From: Brachypodium distachyon
Lineage: Eukaryota > Streptophyta > Magnoliopsida > Poales > Poaceae
Length of the DNA: 64,000 bases
Assembly (NCBI RefSeq): GCF_000005505.3
Contig: NC_016132.3
Coordinates: 21,938,501-22,002,500, forward strand
Direction of reading: 5' to 3'
The notes below the pieces were generated by a model, which made no database searches, was not told where the DNA came from, and saw only the letters and a list, made by a program, of their open reading frames with translations. Positions within the stretch are counted from its first letter, which is position 1, and the number at the start of each line of letters is the position of its first letter. Of this stretch, positions 10,670 through 20,742 are shown piece after piece. A program made the translations under genes and the position numbers.

Positions 10670-12074
10670 ATTGCCTTTTTTTTTCTTGCAAGTGGCGCAT
10701 GGCGCCTTAGAACTTTTTATGTTAGCTTTCCCTTGTCATCGCGAGTGTTATTTGTCAACTCGTTTGCTCAAGCTTTACTATATACAATGCTACTTTTACT
10801 TGTTTCTTTGTCTAAAACTAGCTTGCCGGGGAGGGGCTCCGTCCTTTTCGTGTTTTAGCCTTGCGTATCCGGGGACTCGCCAACTACATGCTTGGCCAAA
10901 CTAGGGACCCGGGACGGACCCGCGGTGCTGACCTAGGACCAAACAGCAGCGGCTAGTCACTCCACCTGCGGGCTAACTACCCCAACGCGCACGCCTCCGG
11001 GACGGAGCCGCGAGCCACATGTGTGGGGCGTCCTCCGCCCGCAAGTGTCCTTCCTATGCCGCGGCAACACGGGGACCGAGCTTACCTTGGCAAACCAGCA
11101 TTACTAAAGGAAGAGACAAGGACCCAAAACAAAGTACTTAGCTTCCCGTTCTCTTTGGTCTTGTAGCACCTTGTTGAGAGCCGTGACAAGGACGCGGAGG
11201 CCGTGCACCCTCCAGCGGCACCCTCGAGGCCGCGGAGGCATGCACCCCCACCGCGTCTCTGCGACGCCTCTCGCTTATCTCATCGCCATTTCTAGTGTCG
11301 TTCCATAAGAGATGTGGCAAGGCCACGATGGTGGGAACACCCTCAGCGACAAGCGCAGAAGGATGCACCACCATCGCCTCTCTACGACATCTCTTGCTTT
11401 CTTGCCCGTTGCTGGTGCTGCACTTGCCCCGGTCTCTTTAAATAGCCGAAGCGCTGCCTTGCCTCCACACGCGCGGGACCACCAGTCGCCGCGTGGAGGC
11501 ACTGGCCCTGTCTCAGTTTCCTGCATCAAGCCTCGAAGTAATTGCCATATATGTACAACTTACTCACAAGACGATGACACCCATGACCACCCCACGAGCA
11601 TCACAGTGTGCCTTCGCCCCGTCTTTACCCAGCATGTCAGATTCCTGCAGTGCCCAAAGTGCATAGCAAAGAATTTCAAAATGCACGAAAAACAGTTCAA
11701 ACTGGATAACCTCCTGCCTCCCAGCCCACGGGCACAGAAGAGTCGACCTCAGGCTTGGGCGTGAGCATCTTCATACTCCCATGGTGCCTTGCCTTGCTGG
11801 CAACTGCTAGGCCTCACTCCGGGGCGTCCCGGCAACGAGCTTAGTTTTCGGGGTTCCGACAGCCGCCTGCTCACAGCCAAGGATGAGGAGACAATTCTGT
11901 GCACCCAGAGCAGGAGACAGAAGCACTCATAAATAGCAAAGCACAGTATCCATTGAAGCAACACTTATCTTTATTCAACTTTGAGCTAGCAGATTACAAT
12001 CGGGCCTTGCCCGGCTACACTAGCTTAAAGAGGCACACTGCCGCAGCGTCACCCGTGGGTAAGGCGCCACCGTT
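10670..12074. other. Noncoding linker of element C
   Basis: This lies between the end of the antisense gene and the end of integrase. I see no supported gene. The stretch 11150-11400 holds GC-rich blocks with GATGCACCACCATCG-type sequence resembling the repeat units at 22960-23345 in element B. The last part (about 11960-12030) resembles 24160-24230 of B. Confidence 0.5.
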
Positions 12075-13097
12075 TCATGGGTAGAACTTGCGCAGGTTCT
12101 CAATGTTCCAACTATTGGGCACCGGCAAGCCTTCTTCGTTTTCCAGCCGGACTGCCCCCGGTCTGGTCACCTGCACAACCCGGAAAGGGCCTTCCCAGAT
12201 TGGAGTCATCTTGTTCCCGGCCTTCGTTCCATGTATCCGGCGCAGGACGAGGTCTCGAACCTCGAGCCCCCGGGGACGGACTCTCCTGTCGTGATAACGA
12301 CGGAGCCCCTGCTGGTAGCCTGCAGCTCGCACAGCAGCCCGGCATCGAATCTCCTCGATGAAGGTAAGGTCATCAATCATCGGCGTGTGTTGGCTCTTGT
12401 CGCCGTATCCGCGTACCCGAGGTGACCCATACTTGAGCTCGAGGGGCAGCACAGCTTTTGCCTCGTAGACGAGGGCAAACGGAGTTTGACCCGTCGCCCG
12501 ACTTGGTGTGGTCCGCAGCGACCACAGCACGGGCTGGAGTTATTCAACCCAGTGTTTCCCGTGGTCCTTGAGCTTGTCAAAGGTTCTCGTCTTGAGCCCC
12601 CGCAGAACCTCTGCGTTGGCCCGCTCCACCTGCCCATTGCTCCTTGGATGAGCAACGGAGGCAAAGTGAATCTTAGTGCCCATGTCCTCGCTGTAAGCTT
12701 GAAACACCGCACTACTGAATTGTGTGCCATTGTCGGTGATGATGCCGTTAGGCACACCAAACCGGCACACAATGCCTTTGAAAAACTTGATGGCCGCCTG
12801 CGCCGTTACGGCTCGGACAGGCTCCACCTCGATCCACTTCGAGAACTTGTCGATGGCCACGAGCAAATACTCGTAGCCGCCAACTGCTCTCGGCAACTTG
12901 CCGACGATGTCCAGCCCCCAGACCGCGAACGACCATGAGGACGTGATGACTTGCAGGGCTTGCGCTGGCTGGTTGCTCTTCTTGGCATGAAACTGGCACG
13001 CTTCACAGGTCTTGACTAATTGCTCGGCGTCGGCTAATGCTGTCGGCCAGTAAAAGCCATGCTGGAATGCTTTCCCAGCTAGCGCCCTGGAGGCCAC
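12075..13097 (-). pseudogene. Integrase region of element C
   Basis: Two same-frame segments (13097-12540 and 12530-12075) are separated by one stop. The first carries the zinc-binding remnant (CEACQFH) and the catalytic core: D in GLDIVG, D in TDNGTQF and E in NGQVERAN, so the DDE triad is still readable. The second is the C-terminal domain, ending NSWNIENLRKFYP. The zinc-finger upstream part is damaged. It integrated cDNA when active; it is now inactive. Confidence 0.85.
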
Positions 13098-13237
13098 ATG
13101 GTGCGAGCATGCGCCTCGATGTATATCCTACAGCAACGTGCGCCCTTCTTCCTGGGGCACGCAGAGGAGCATGACTCCGTTAGGACGCCTCCGGTAGAGT
13201 TCCCCGTCCACCAGGGCGTACATTTTGGCTTGCCGGG

Positions 13238-15168
13238 CTACTCGCTCCGTGGCAACGTCTTCCTCCGGGAGGGTCCCGTCCTTGAGTAACGACTAATATC
13301 CGTCCCCCAGGGTGGTGGTTCCCGGCTAGTGCATGCCACAAATTTGGTGGCATGGTCCCCCGCAGCTGCAGGGTCACCTTGAGTTCCCGGAGGGGCTTCC
13401 CCTGCAACCGTCTTGGGATCGACATAGAGCTTTGACTGCCTTTGTATGAACACGCCAGGAGGCACCTTGCTGCGTTCCGCTGCCCATTTGGACAGTTCAT
13501 CCGAAACAAGGTTGTCCTTGCGCTTCACGTCCTCAAACCGAAGTCCCTTGAACCTGGACTCCAGTTTTTGCACCTCCTCCACGTACGCCGCCATTTGAGG
13601 GCAGTCGTAGCCCTTATTTACCTAGTTGATCACGAGTTGGGAGTCCCCGCGAACAACCATGCGCTTGATGTCGAGGGCGATCGCCGCGCGCAGCCCGGCA
13701 AGCAGTCCCTCGTACTCTGTTGTGTTGTTGGTGGAGTTCGTGAAGTCGAGCTGTATTACGAACTTGAGATGATCTCCAGTGGGCAACTCGATCACCACTC
13801 CGGCACCGGCGCCCTGCAAGCAAAACTGCACCGTCGAAGTACATGACTCAGTACCCTTCGTCCAATCTGCCCGGAAAGCTCGCTTCCGGCTCTTCTTCCT
13901 CTATGCCCATCGATGTCCACTCCGCGACGAAGTCAGCGAGAGCGGCACTCTTGGTGCTCTTGGTGTTTGCGAAACGCAGCCCGAATTCCGCCAGCTCCAT
14001 CCTCCACTCGGCCACCCTCCCGGTGGCTTCACGGTTGATGAGGGCCCGCTCTAGGCAGAACCCCGACACCACCGTGATGCTGTGCGTCTGAAAGTAATGG
14101 CGCAACTTCCTTGAAGCGAGCAGAAGCTTCTGGACCTGCGGGTACCGTACCCGGGCATCTCGCAGCACCGTGCTGACGAAGTACACGGGATGCTTCACTA
14201 GCCGCTTGCGGGGGGCAGCCTGCATGGGCTATCCCTCGGGCCCAAGGGCAGAGGTGGTAGCCGGGGGTTCCTCCAGCTCGCCGGGAGCCCCCGGCCATTC
14301 CGTCTCAGCCCCTGGGACATGCTTTTCCCTCTCGGTAACGAGCACGGAGCTCACTACCTGGTTCGTCGCTGCCAGGTATAGCAGCAACGGCTCACCCAGT
14401 TTTGGGGCGACGAGGACCGGAGGCGATTTCAGGTACTGCTTCAAGTCCTTGAACGCCGCTTCCGCCTCGGGAGTCCAATTGATCGGACCCTTCTTCTTCA
14501 TCACCTTGAAGAAAGGTAGGGCTCGTTCGGCCAGCCTTGAGATGAAGCGCCCAAGCGCCGCAACGCACCCGTTGAGGCGCTGGACGTCTCTAACGTTGCA
14601 GGGTGCCTCCATCTTCTCGATCGCCTCGATCTTCTGTGGGTTGGCTTCGATTCCCCTGTGAGACACCAGGAAGCCCAGCAAGTGCCCCGAGTCCACACCG
14701 AACGTGCACTTCTCAGGGTTAAGCTTGAGCTTGATCCTGCGGAGGTTGTTGAACGTCTCCTGTAGGTCGCCGACGAGTGAATCCCTACGCCGCGACTTGA
14801 CGATGATATCATCCATGTAGGCCTCGATATTCCGGCCTAGCTGGGGTCCTAGACACACGCGCAGGGCGCGCTGAAATGTCGAGCCCGCGTTCTTCGGCCC
14901 GAAAGGCATGCACGTGTAACAGTAGCAGCCAACCGGGGTGATAAACGCTGTTTTCTCCTCGTCTTTGACTGGCATCTTTAGGGACTACAACAGGGTTTGC
15001 TAACCAAGTAGGGTACAACACTTCCCTGATCGCCCCGGCATTCTTGAGCTTCTCCACTTCCTGCTGGATGAAGTCTTTGCGTTCCTCCACTCCCGTGTGT
15101 CTGGCCGCACCGCCAGCCGATGCTCGATCACCTCCCTGGGGACTCCGGGAAGATCTAACGGCTCCCAA
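13238..15168 (-). pseudogene. Reverse transcriptase and RNase H of element C (deleted)
   Basis: The RT carries PFGPKNAGSTFQ and the catalytic YMDD near 14820. The segment holding the first catalytic Asp (SFLDAFSGYHQ in element B) is missing between about 14970 and 15000. RNase H sequence follows (TEYEGLLAGLRAA, VRGDSQLVI) with an in-frame stop at 14226-14228 and a stop plus frameshift near 13835-13848. Loss of an RT catalytic residue alone would abolish activity. Confidence 0.85.
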
Positions 15169-15215
15169 GCAAACACGTCGGAGTTCTCCCGGAGGAAGGC
15201 GACGAGGGCGCTTTC

Positions 15216-15962
15216 CTATTTGTCGCCGAGGATCGCACCGATGGAGACGATGCGTGCCTCGTTGCCGGCATGCAGGGGCACCTTCTTGACTTTGGTGCTC
15301 ACCTCCTTCAGCTTCGCGCCCTTGCTAACGCGCGGGCTGGAGCTGGAGCTGCCCCCGGCGTCCTGTCCGGGAGCGGCTCGTGACTTCTTTTGTGCGGGTT
15401 GTTCACCTGCAAGTGGATCCTCGTTCCCGCCAATGTCATAGTCGCCGGGATCCGTCACTGCGGAGGTCTTCACGACCTCGCCCATGCACCAAGCAGCGTC
15501 CTTCAGGTCGCACTTGATGGAGAGTACGCCGTATGTTGACGGCATCTTCATCACCCCATAGGCGCAATGGGTCGCCGCCATGAACTTGATCAGCGCCGGC
15601 CGACCAATGATCTCGGTGTACGACAACGGGGTGTGAGCTACATCGAAAATGATGTGCTCAGTCCGGAACGCTTCCCAGGAACCGAAGGTCACCGGGAGCG
15701 TGATTCGCCCCATGGGTTGCACCACTCCGGGGTTGATCCCCCAGAACGGGTCGGTGGGCTTCATCTGCTCCAGGGGCAGCTGAAACTTCTCCACCAGCTC
15801 GGCGGACAACAGGTTTAGGCTTGCCCCACTGTCCACCAATACCTTGGTCACCGTCACATTGTTTATGATCGGCGACACCACGAGGGGGATTACCCCTGAC
15901 CCCAAGGGACAGATCGGGTGATCGTCCGAGTTGAAGGTGATCGGCACATGCGACCATCTCAA
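15216..15962 (-). pseudogene. Aspartic protease and connector of element C
   Basis: The retroviral-type protease motif VLVDSGASLNLL is intact around 15825. The reading frame continues from gag but is interrupted by TAG at 15963-15965 (CAG in the parent frame) and TAG at 15213-15215 (TTG in element B). It would cleave the gag-pol polyprotein; it is not expressible as a full polyprotein here. Confidence 0.85.
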
Positions 15963-17903
15963 CGGCTACTGCGCCTCCACGCTGGGGAGGAGGGCGCAGA
16001 CCTCACGCGTAAGCCGCTTCACGGCAACATGAGACGTGAGAGCGTAGGCTCCCACGTGGATGCAGGCGACGTCGCGAGGCTCCTGGAAGCCGGGATCGTT
16101 GGCGTTGTCACTGTAGTCATCCTCACGCTGTTCAGCGCAAGGCTTGTCGCATCCCCAGGGAGGCCGGTCCTTGCCGCCGCGGGCTTGACCGTGACCCCCC
16201 GCGGGTTCTCCGCTACAGGGGTTGTTCGGGCAGTCCCGGAAAAGGTGCCCGATGTCCCTGCAGTTGAAGCAAGCCCTGGCAGCACGACGCTCCTCGTGGC
16301 GCTTCTCGCGCTTCTCCTTGATGGTCTGGAGAGTGCGGCAGTCTTGCGTGTCGTGGGTGGCGTTGGTGTGGATGGGGTAGCGCGCGGCCACCGCCGGCTT
16401 GCTACCCGATGCTCCCGCCGATGCTACCTTCTTGGTGGGCCTCTGGGGAGCCCCCGGCTCCGTGGCAAGCACTTGCTTCCCGCCGCGTTTCCGGGAGCCC
16501 TTCTTCCAAGAGCCCTCGGGTGGGTTTGCCGTTGCTTTGGCCGCAAGCTCAGGCGCCAAGCGCCGTTCCTCGGCCATCGCGCACTTGTGCGCCATAGCGT
16601 AGAGATCCCTTGTAGTCCGGATCCGGTGCGTGTTCATCTTTTCACGCATCTTCGGGTCGCGGACGTTGATGGCGTACGTGTTGATGATGGCGTCCGCTTC
16701 CGCCTCTGGAATGGAGTAGGAGAGGTTGGAGAACCTGTTGGTGAAGTCCCGCAACGTCTCCCCCGGTTTCTGCACTACCGTGTGCAGTTCCGCCATGGTT
16801 CCCGGGCGCTTGTAGCCGCCCTGGAATGCGTTCACAAACTGCTCGCGCAGGTCAGTTCAGGAGGCTATTGACCCGGTGGGCAGGTTGAGCAACCAAGTCC
16901 TCGCTGATCCTTTGAGGACCATCGGGAACCAGTTGGTACTGACCTTGTCGCTGGCACCGATAGCGTGCATGCCCAACGTGTAGGTTAGGAGAAAGTCCTT
17001 GGGATTCACGGTCCCGTCGTACGTCCCGAGCGTCGGCGCTCGGAACTTGCGGGGCCATGTCACCCTACGCAGCTCTCGAGTGAAAGCGGCGCAGCCGTCA
17101 TCAGAGCCCATGGGAGCATCTTCCAGCTCCTCTGGACGCTGGCGCTCTGCCTCGCGCCGGCGCCGGCGCTGCAAGCGCTGGCGAGCATTCAGGACACCTC
17201 GCGTGTCACCTTGCATGACGGTCGGTGACGAGTCTGAGTATCCCTCGGGATCCTTGCCTCCTTGCCTTCCCGACGGGGGAGGGTGCTCTCCGTGCCCCGA
17301 GACGCGGGGCTCGTCTCCGCGTCCCGGGTTCTGTCCCCGGCTTGAACCGGCCGGGCCGCCCTCGCCTTGCGGCTGTTGGGCAGCGAGCGCGAGGAGCGCG
17401 TCCAGTTCCGCACTCCACACGTCATGCGCCGGTGTGCCTTGCGGTGGCTCGTAGCGCACCATGACACGCGCAGCAATGATAGCTTCCGCCAGGGTTTGGG
17501 CGGGAGGCTGCCAGTTCTCCGACCGACTGCCCTCCGCCCTGTCACCCGGTGCCCTCGGATGTGTGGGGCGAGACTCCGTTGGCGTCGCACGAGACGCACT
17601 GTGGTCGTGGCACAGCTGTCGCTGCGCGTCCTCAGCCCGCGAGTGAACTCGCTGGCTGGCGCGCGTGACGTTGTGGTCGCTCGAGCAGCATTCTCCGGCA
17701 CTAGTCGCCGCGTGCCCCCTCAGTCGGTTGTCCGCCGACGGCCGAGGAGGTGGAGGTGGCAACTGCGATTGCTGCTGCTGCCGTGGAGGGGACTCCTAGT
17801 CAACTTGAACTTGCGACGCGTGCGTGGTGTTGTGGGATCAAGTGCGCATGGCGAGGGTGTCGCGCAAGTCGACCCGGGGCTCATCTGCCTTATTGGGCGG
17901 CAT
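15963..17903 (-). pseudogene. gag of element C
   Basis: ATG at 17903 starts MPPNKADEPRVDL. The retrotransposon gag domain lies near 16990-16700, and a CCHC zinc knuckle (CFNCRDIGHLFRDC) near 16280-16240. In-frame stops are TAG 17796-17798 (CAG in A), TGA 16857-16859 (TGG in A) and TAG 15963-15965. The frame is otherwise continuous, so the gene decayed mainly by point mutations. Confidence 0.85.
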
Positions 17904-17980
17904 GGCGAGCTAGTCGCGCAAGTCGACCCGGTGGTGAAGACGATGACGCCGGTGGTCACCCGAAGCTCTCTGCATGCCCC

Positions 17981-17998
17981 CCTACCTTGCGCGCCAGA
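17981..17998 (-). other. Primer-binding site of element C
   Basis: Directly inside the 5' LTR, the minus strand reads TCTGGCGCGCAAGGTAGG. A and B have TCTGGCGCGCCAGGTAGG at the same place. The cognate tRNA was not determined. Confidence 0.55.
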
Positions 17999-18186
17999 TG
18001 TCGGAGCACGGGTCTCCGGCACCGGGGATGCCGAGCACCCCCTTTTATGTTCGGTGGAGGGCGAGGCGATTGCTCCGACGATCGCCGGCATGACGATAGA
18101 CACGAAGTGTTGACACGTGAATTTACCCAGGTTCGGGCCACCCGGAGGTGTAACATCCTACGTCCTGCTTTTTGTTATATTCAGGA
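17999..18186 (-). repeat. Truncated middle LTR shared by elements C and A
   Basis: It starts TGTCGGAGCACGG at 17999 and matches the C LTR for about 187 bp up to ...TTATATTCAG. It then switches to sequence that in C lies about 150 bp inside the element (near 7049, GGTCGG.CGCACGATTT). About 650 bp of LTR and 150 bp of internal sequence are missing at this junction. Confidence 0.85.
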
Positions 18187-18335
18187 GCGGGACGGTCGGA
18201 CGCACGATTTAGTGCCTTATCCCCCTTAAACACCAGAGAGTTAAGGCCATGTCGCGCACCCCCCTCTTAATCTCCGATTCTTTAGGGCTCTTTATTGCCG
18301 ATCGTGGGGGTGTCCGTTGCAGTCCGTCAGCCCCG

Positions 18336-18342
18336 ATAAATA
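18336..18342 (+). promoter_or_regulatory. TATA-like box for the antisense gene of element A
   Basis: ATAAATA in CCCCGATAAATACCC lies 108 nt before the ATG at 18450, in the same surroundings as the box at 7193 in element C. Confidence 0.55.
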
Positions 18343-19314
18343 CCCAAGGCCGGCGGCGGGCACTCCCCATTATCTCTTGCTCCTGCCATTGCCTCCTCCC
18401 AAGCTCCCCGCGCCCCAACTCTGACCAAATCTCCTCTCCACCTCCGCCGATGTCTTCCAAGGGCTAGAACCGTCCCAAGGGGAGCACCAGCAAAGGGGAA
18501 AAGCACGAAAAGGCCGGCAAGAAGGAGTTGTCGGACAGAGCCCGGAAGGATGACGAAATGCGAGCTAAGTTCGCTTTCTTCTCCCCCAGGTACAACGGCG
18601 AGGAGTCGACAAGCTGGTCTTGGCGCTGGCCACCAAGCATAATGAGCACGGGCCGACGCGGGTTCTCCCCGTCGGTGTGGAGCACGACGGGCACTACTTC
18701 CGGATCTTCGAGAGGTTCATCCTTGCCGGGTTCGTGCCGCTGCACTCCTACATCCTTTCAGCCATCATGGAGACCTACGGGCTCATCATGGCGCAGCTTC
18801 ACCCCACGTTGTTCTTCACATTGGCTGTTTTCCAACACCTCTGTGAACCGTTCGTGGGGTGGATGCTGTCGGTGGCGCTATTCCGCCACTACTACTACCC
18901 GAGGGTGGAGAAGAAGGCCCCCCTGTCCTCGGGGGTAGTGTTCCGGTTCCGCGACAAGATCAAATCGGAATTCATCGAGCTGGGGAAGAAAAAGATCGAG
19001 CATGAATGGCGCCACGACAATGACGGTGAAGATGACGTTCCCCCAGCAGGCGGCGAAGTCGTGCCAGAGGAGGACGACGAGGAAGATGACGTCCCCCTGG
19101 TGAGGAGGTCCGCGACAGAGCGGGCGGGCAGGCGGCAGGCCAGCCCGCAGCGCAAGGAGCCTCACGGCGACGCGGGGGCTGGGGCCTCCGGCGGTAGCGG
19201 CGCGGCTGCCGCATCCGCCCTAACCACCCCGGCGACACCGACAGCTCCCCCTACGCGAAGCGGCCCTCCGGCGAGGAACCTGGCGGACAGGGTGCTCAAG
19301 CTCAAGCCGGCGGA

Positions 19315-19394
19315 GTAAGTCCAATGTTGTCCAAAACAGTTTTGTTTTCACGAAATTATTTTGTGCCTAACTAATCTACTTTTGCGTTTTCCAG
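19315..19394 (+). other. Intron 1 of antisense gene A
   Basis: The donor GGA|GTAAGTCC and the acceptor GTTTTCCAG|TTCGTC enclose 80 nt; orthologous to 8771-8848 in C. Confidence 0.7.
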
Positions 19395-19527
19395 TTCGTC
19401 AAGGAAGAGGGGGCAGACCAGTGCGTCGCCGGCAGCCCCAACCAAGAAGCCTCGCCCAGCATCGGGCGGCGATGACCAAGACGCTGCTGACGCAGCAGTT
19501 GTGACGGCGGCAGTGGCTCGGCGGCAG

Positions 19528-19587
19528 GTACGTGCAAATTCGAACACTTCCTTTACCTATTCGCGCCAATCGCCATGCTTGATGCAG
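19528..19587 (+). other. Intron 2 of antisense gene A
   Basis: The donor GGCAG|GTACGTGC and the acceptor GATGCAG|GTGTCA enclose 60 nt; orthologous to 9027-9085 in C. Confidence 0.65.
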
Positions 19588-19640
19588 GTGTCATTCGTGC
19601 AGCTGCCAAAGGGGTTCCGGCTGCGCCCGCAATGGGTGCC

Positions 19641-20046
19641 GCCATGAACTTGATCAGCGCTGGCCGACCAATGATCCTGTTGTATGGCAACGGGTGTGAG
19701 CCACATCGAAAATGATGTGCTCACTCCGGAACGCTTCCCAGGAACCGATGGTCATTGGGAGCGTGATTCGCCCCATGGGCAGCACCACTCCGGGGTTGAT
19801 CCTCCGGAACGGGTCGGTGGGCTTCATCTGCTCCAGGGGCAGCTGAAGCTTTTCCACCAGCTTTGCAGACAGCAGGTTGAGGCTTGCCCCGCTTTCCACC
19901 AGTAACTTGGTCACCGTCACGTTGTTTATGATCGGCGACACTACGAGGGGGAGCACCCTTGAACCCAAGGGACGGATCGGGTGATCGTCCGAGTTGAAGC
20001 TGATCGGCACATGTGACCACCTCAACGGCTGATGCGCCTCCACGCT
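19641..20046 (-). pseudogene. Protease fragment of element A
   Basis: Minus-strand frame from about 20046 to 19654 with DHPIRPLGSRV and VESGASLNLL. The catalytic Asp of the D-S-G motif reads Glu (ESG), so this copy lacks the active-site residue as well as the rest of pol. Its gag continuation is at 31305-33249, beyond element B. Confidence 0.75.
20042..20046. repeat. Target site duplication ACGCT (left of B)
   Basis: ACGCT directly precedes the LTR start TGTCGTC at 20047 and recurs at 31300-31304 after the other LTR end. Joining the two flanks restores continuous element A sequence, as in C at 15977-15981. Confidence 0.92.
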
Positions 20047-20583
20047 TGTCGTCGCTCGGTGCTCCGACACCGGGGGCGTGCAGCCACGTCCCCCTTTTAG
20101 GTTCGGTAGGGGCGTCTGGGGCGGAGACCCGGTTATCGCCGGCACGGCCGATGAGGCCCTAGGGGGCCGGTGAGACCAAGAGCCAAGAGGGCGCGGTAGT
20201 ACCAGAACAAATGCACACCCGTTTTTTACCTAGGTTCAGGCCACTCGGAGGTGTAAAACCCTACGTCCTACCTGTTTGAACTAATATTGATCGCGGATCA
20301 AGCACTTACAAGTGTTTTGCCGGACCAGTTCCCGGGCTTCCTCTCAATGGCTAAGTACTCCTTACTATTCTCCGCTTGCTGTCCACCGGAACCCACTGAC
20401 CAACTCACTACCCTCCCAACTGTCTGATCCATCAACCGTCTAACCCCCTTGACCGTTGATATGGGTCCTCCTTTTATACACAAGGGGATGCCACATGTGC
20501 CACGGTGCATGGGCTACAAGTGTCCAACGGGGAGGCACGCAACTCTTCCCGGTGAGCTGGTGGCATGCATGGGTGCCACTTCC
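20047..20583 (-). repeat. Left LTR of element B, truncated
   Basis: The 537 bp match 30309-30845 base for base in length, with about 14 substitutions by hand count. The remaining 454 bp (the start of U3 and the polypurine tract) are missing; the sequence passes at 20584 directly into the leader of the antisense gene. Confidence 0.88.
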
Positions 20584-20742
20584 CCGCGCACCCGTAGGGT
20601 ACGGAACCGGCCGTTACCAAACGACCGGGCGTCATAAATCTTCCACTGTTGCCAACAGGGGAGCAACACTTTGCCCTTTCGTCTCCATCCTCTTCCGCAT
20701 CTCGCATTCCTGCGCTCCAGCCAGCTTCCGCCCTTGCTCCCC

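Larger units (their letters stand above)
6048..18186 (-). mobile_element. Gypsy element C
   Basis: A Ty3/gypsy element on the minus strand with 3' LTR 6048-6889, antisense gene on the plus strand 7304-10559, linker 10670-12074, pol 12075-15962, gag 15963-17903, primer-binding site 17981-17998 and a truncated 5' LTR 17999-18186. The LTR starts TGTCGGAGCACGG on the plus strand, as in element A, so both belong to one family. No 5-bp target duplication is found with its outer flank ACTAA (6043-6047). Confidence 0.85.
18450..19640 (+). pseudogene. Antisense gene of element A (truncated)
   Basis: ATG 18450 is followed by a stop at codon 6 (TAG 18465-18467). Downstream, 18620-19318 encodes the same domain as C (FILAGFVPLHSYILSAIMET, HPTLFFTLAVFQHL). 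Relative to C it lacks about 450 bp after EHEWRHD. Introns 19315-19394 (80 nt) and 19528-19587 (60 nt) are in the same positions as in C. The coiled-coil part is deleted: the sequence fuses to protease DNA at about 19630-19640. Confidence 0.72.
18187..20046 (-). mobile_element. Gypsy element A, left part
   Basis: This holds the antisense gene of A (18450-19640) joined directly to a protease fragment (19641-20046); RT, RNase H, integrase and the linker are deleted. The fragment stops at ACGCT 20042-20046, where element B is inserted, and resumes at 31300. Same LTR family as C. Confidence 0.82.

Noticed and set aside
15918..16871. Open frame of 317 codons on the plus strand
   Set aside because: It lies exactly opposite the gag/protease frame of element C and has biased, low-complexity composition; it is a shadow of the minus-strand gene.
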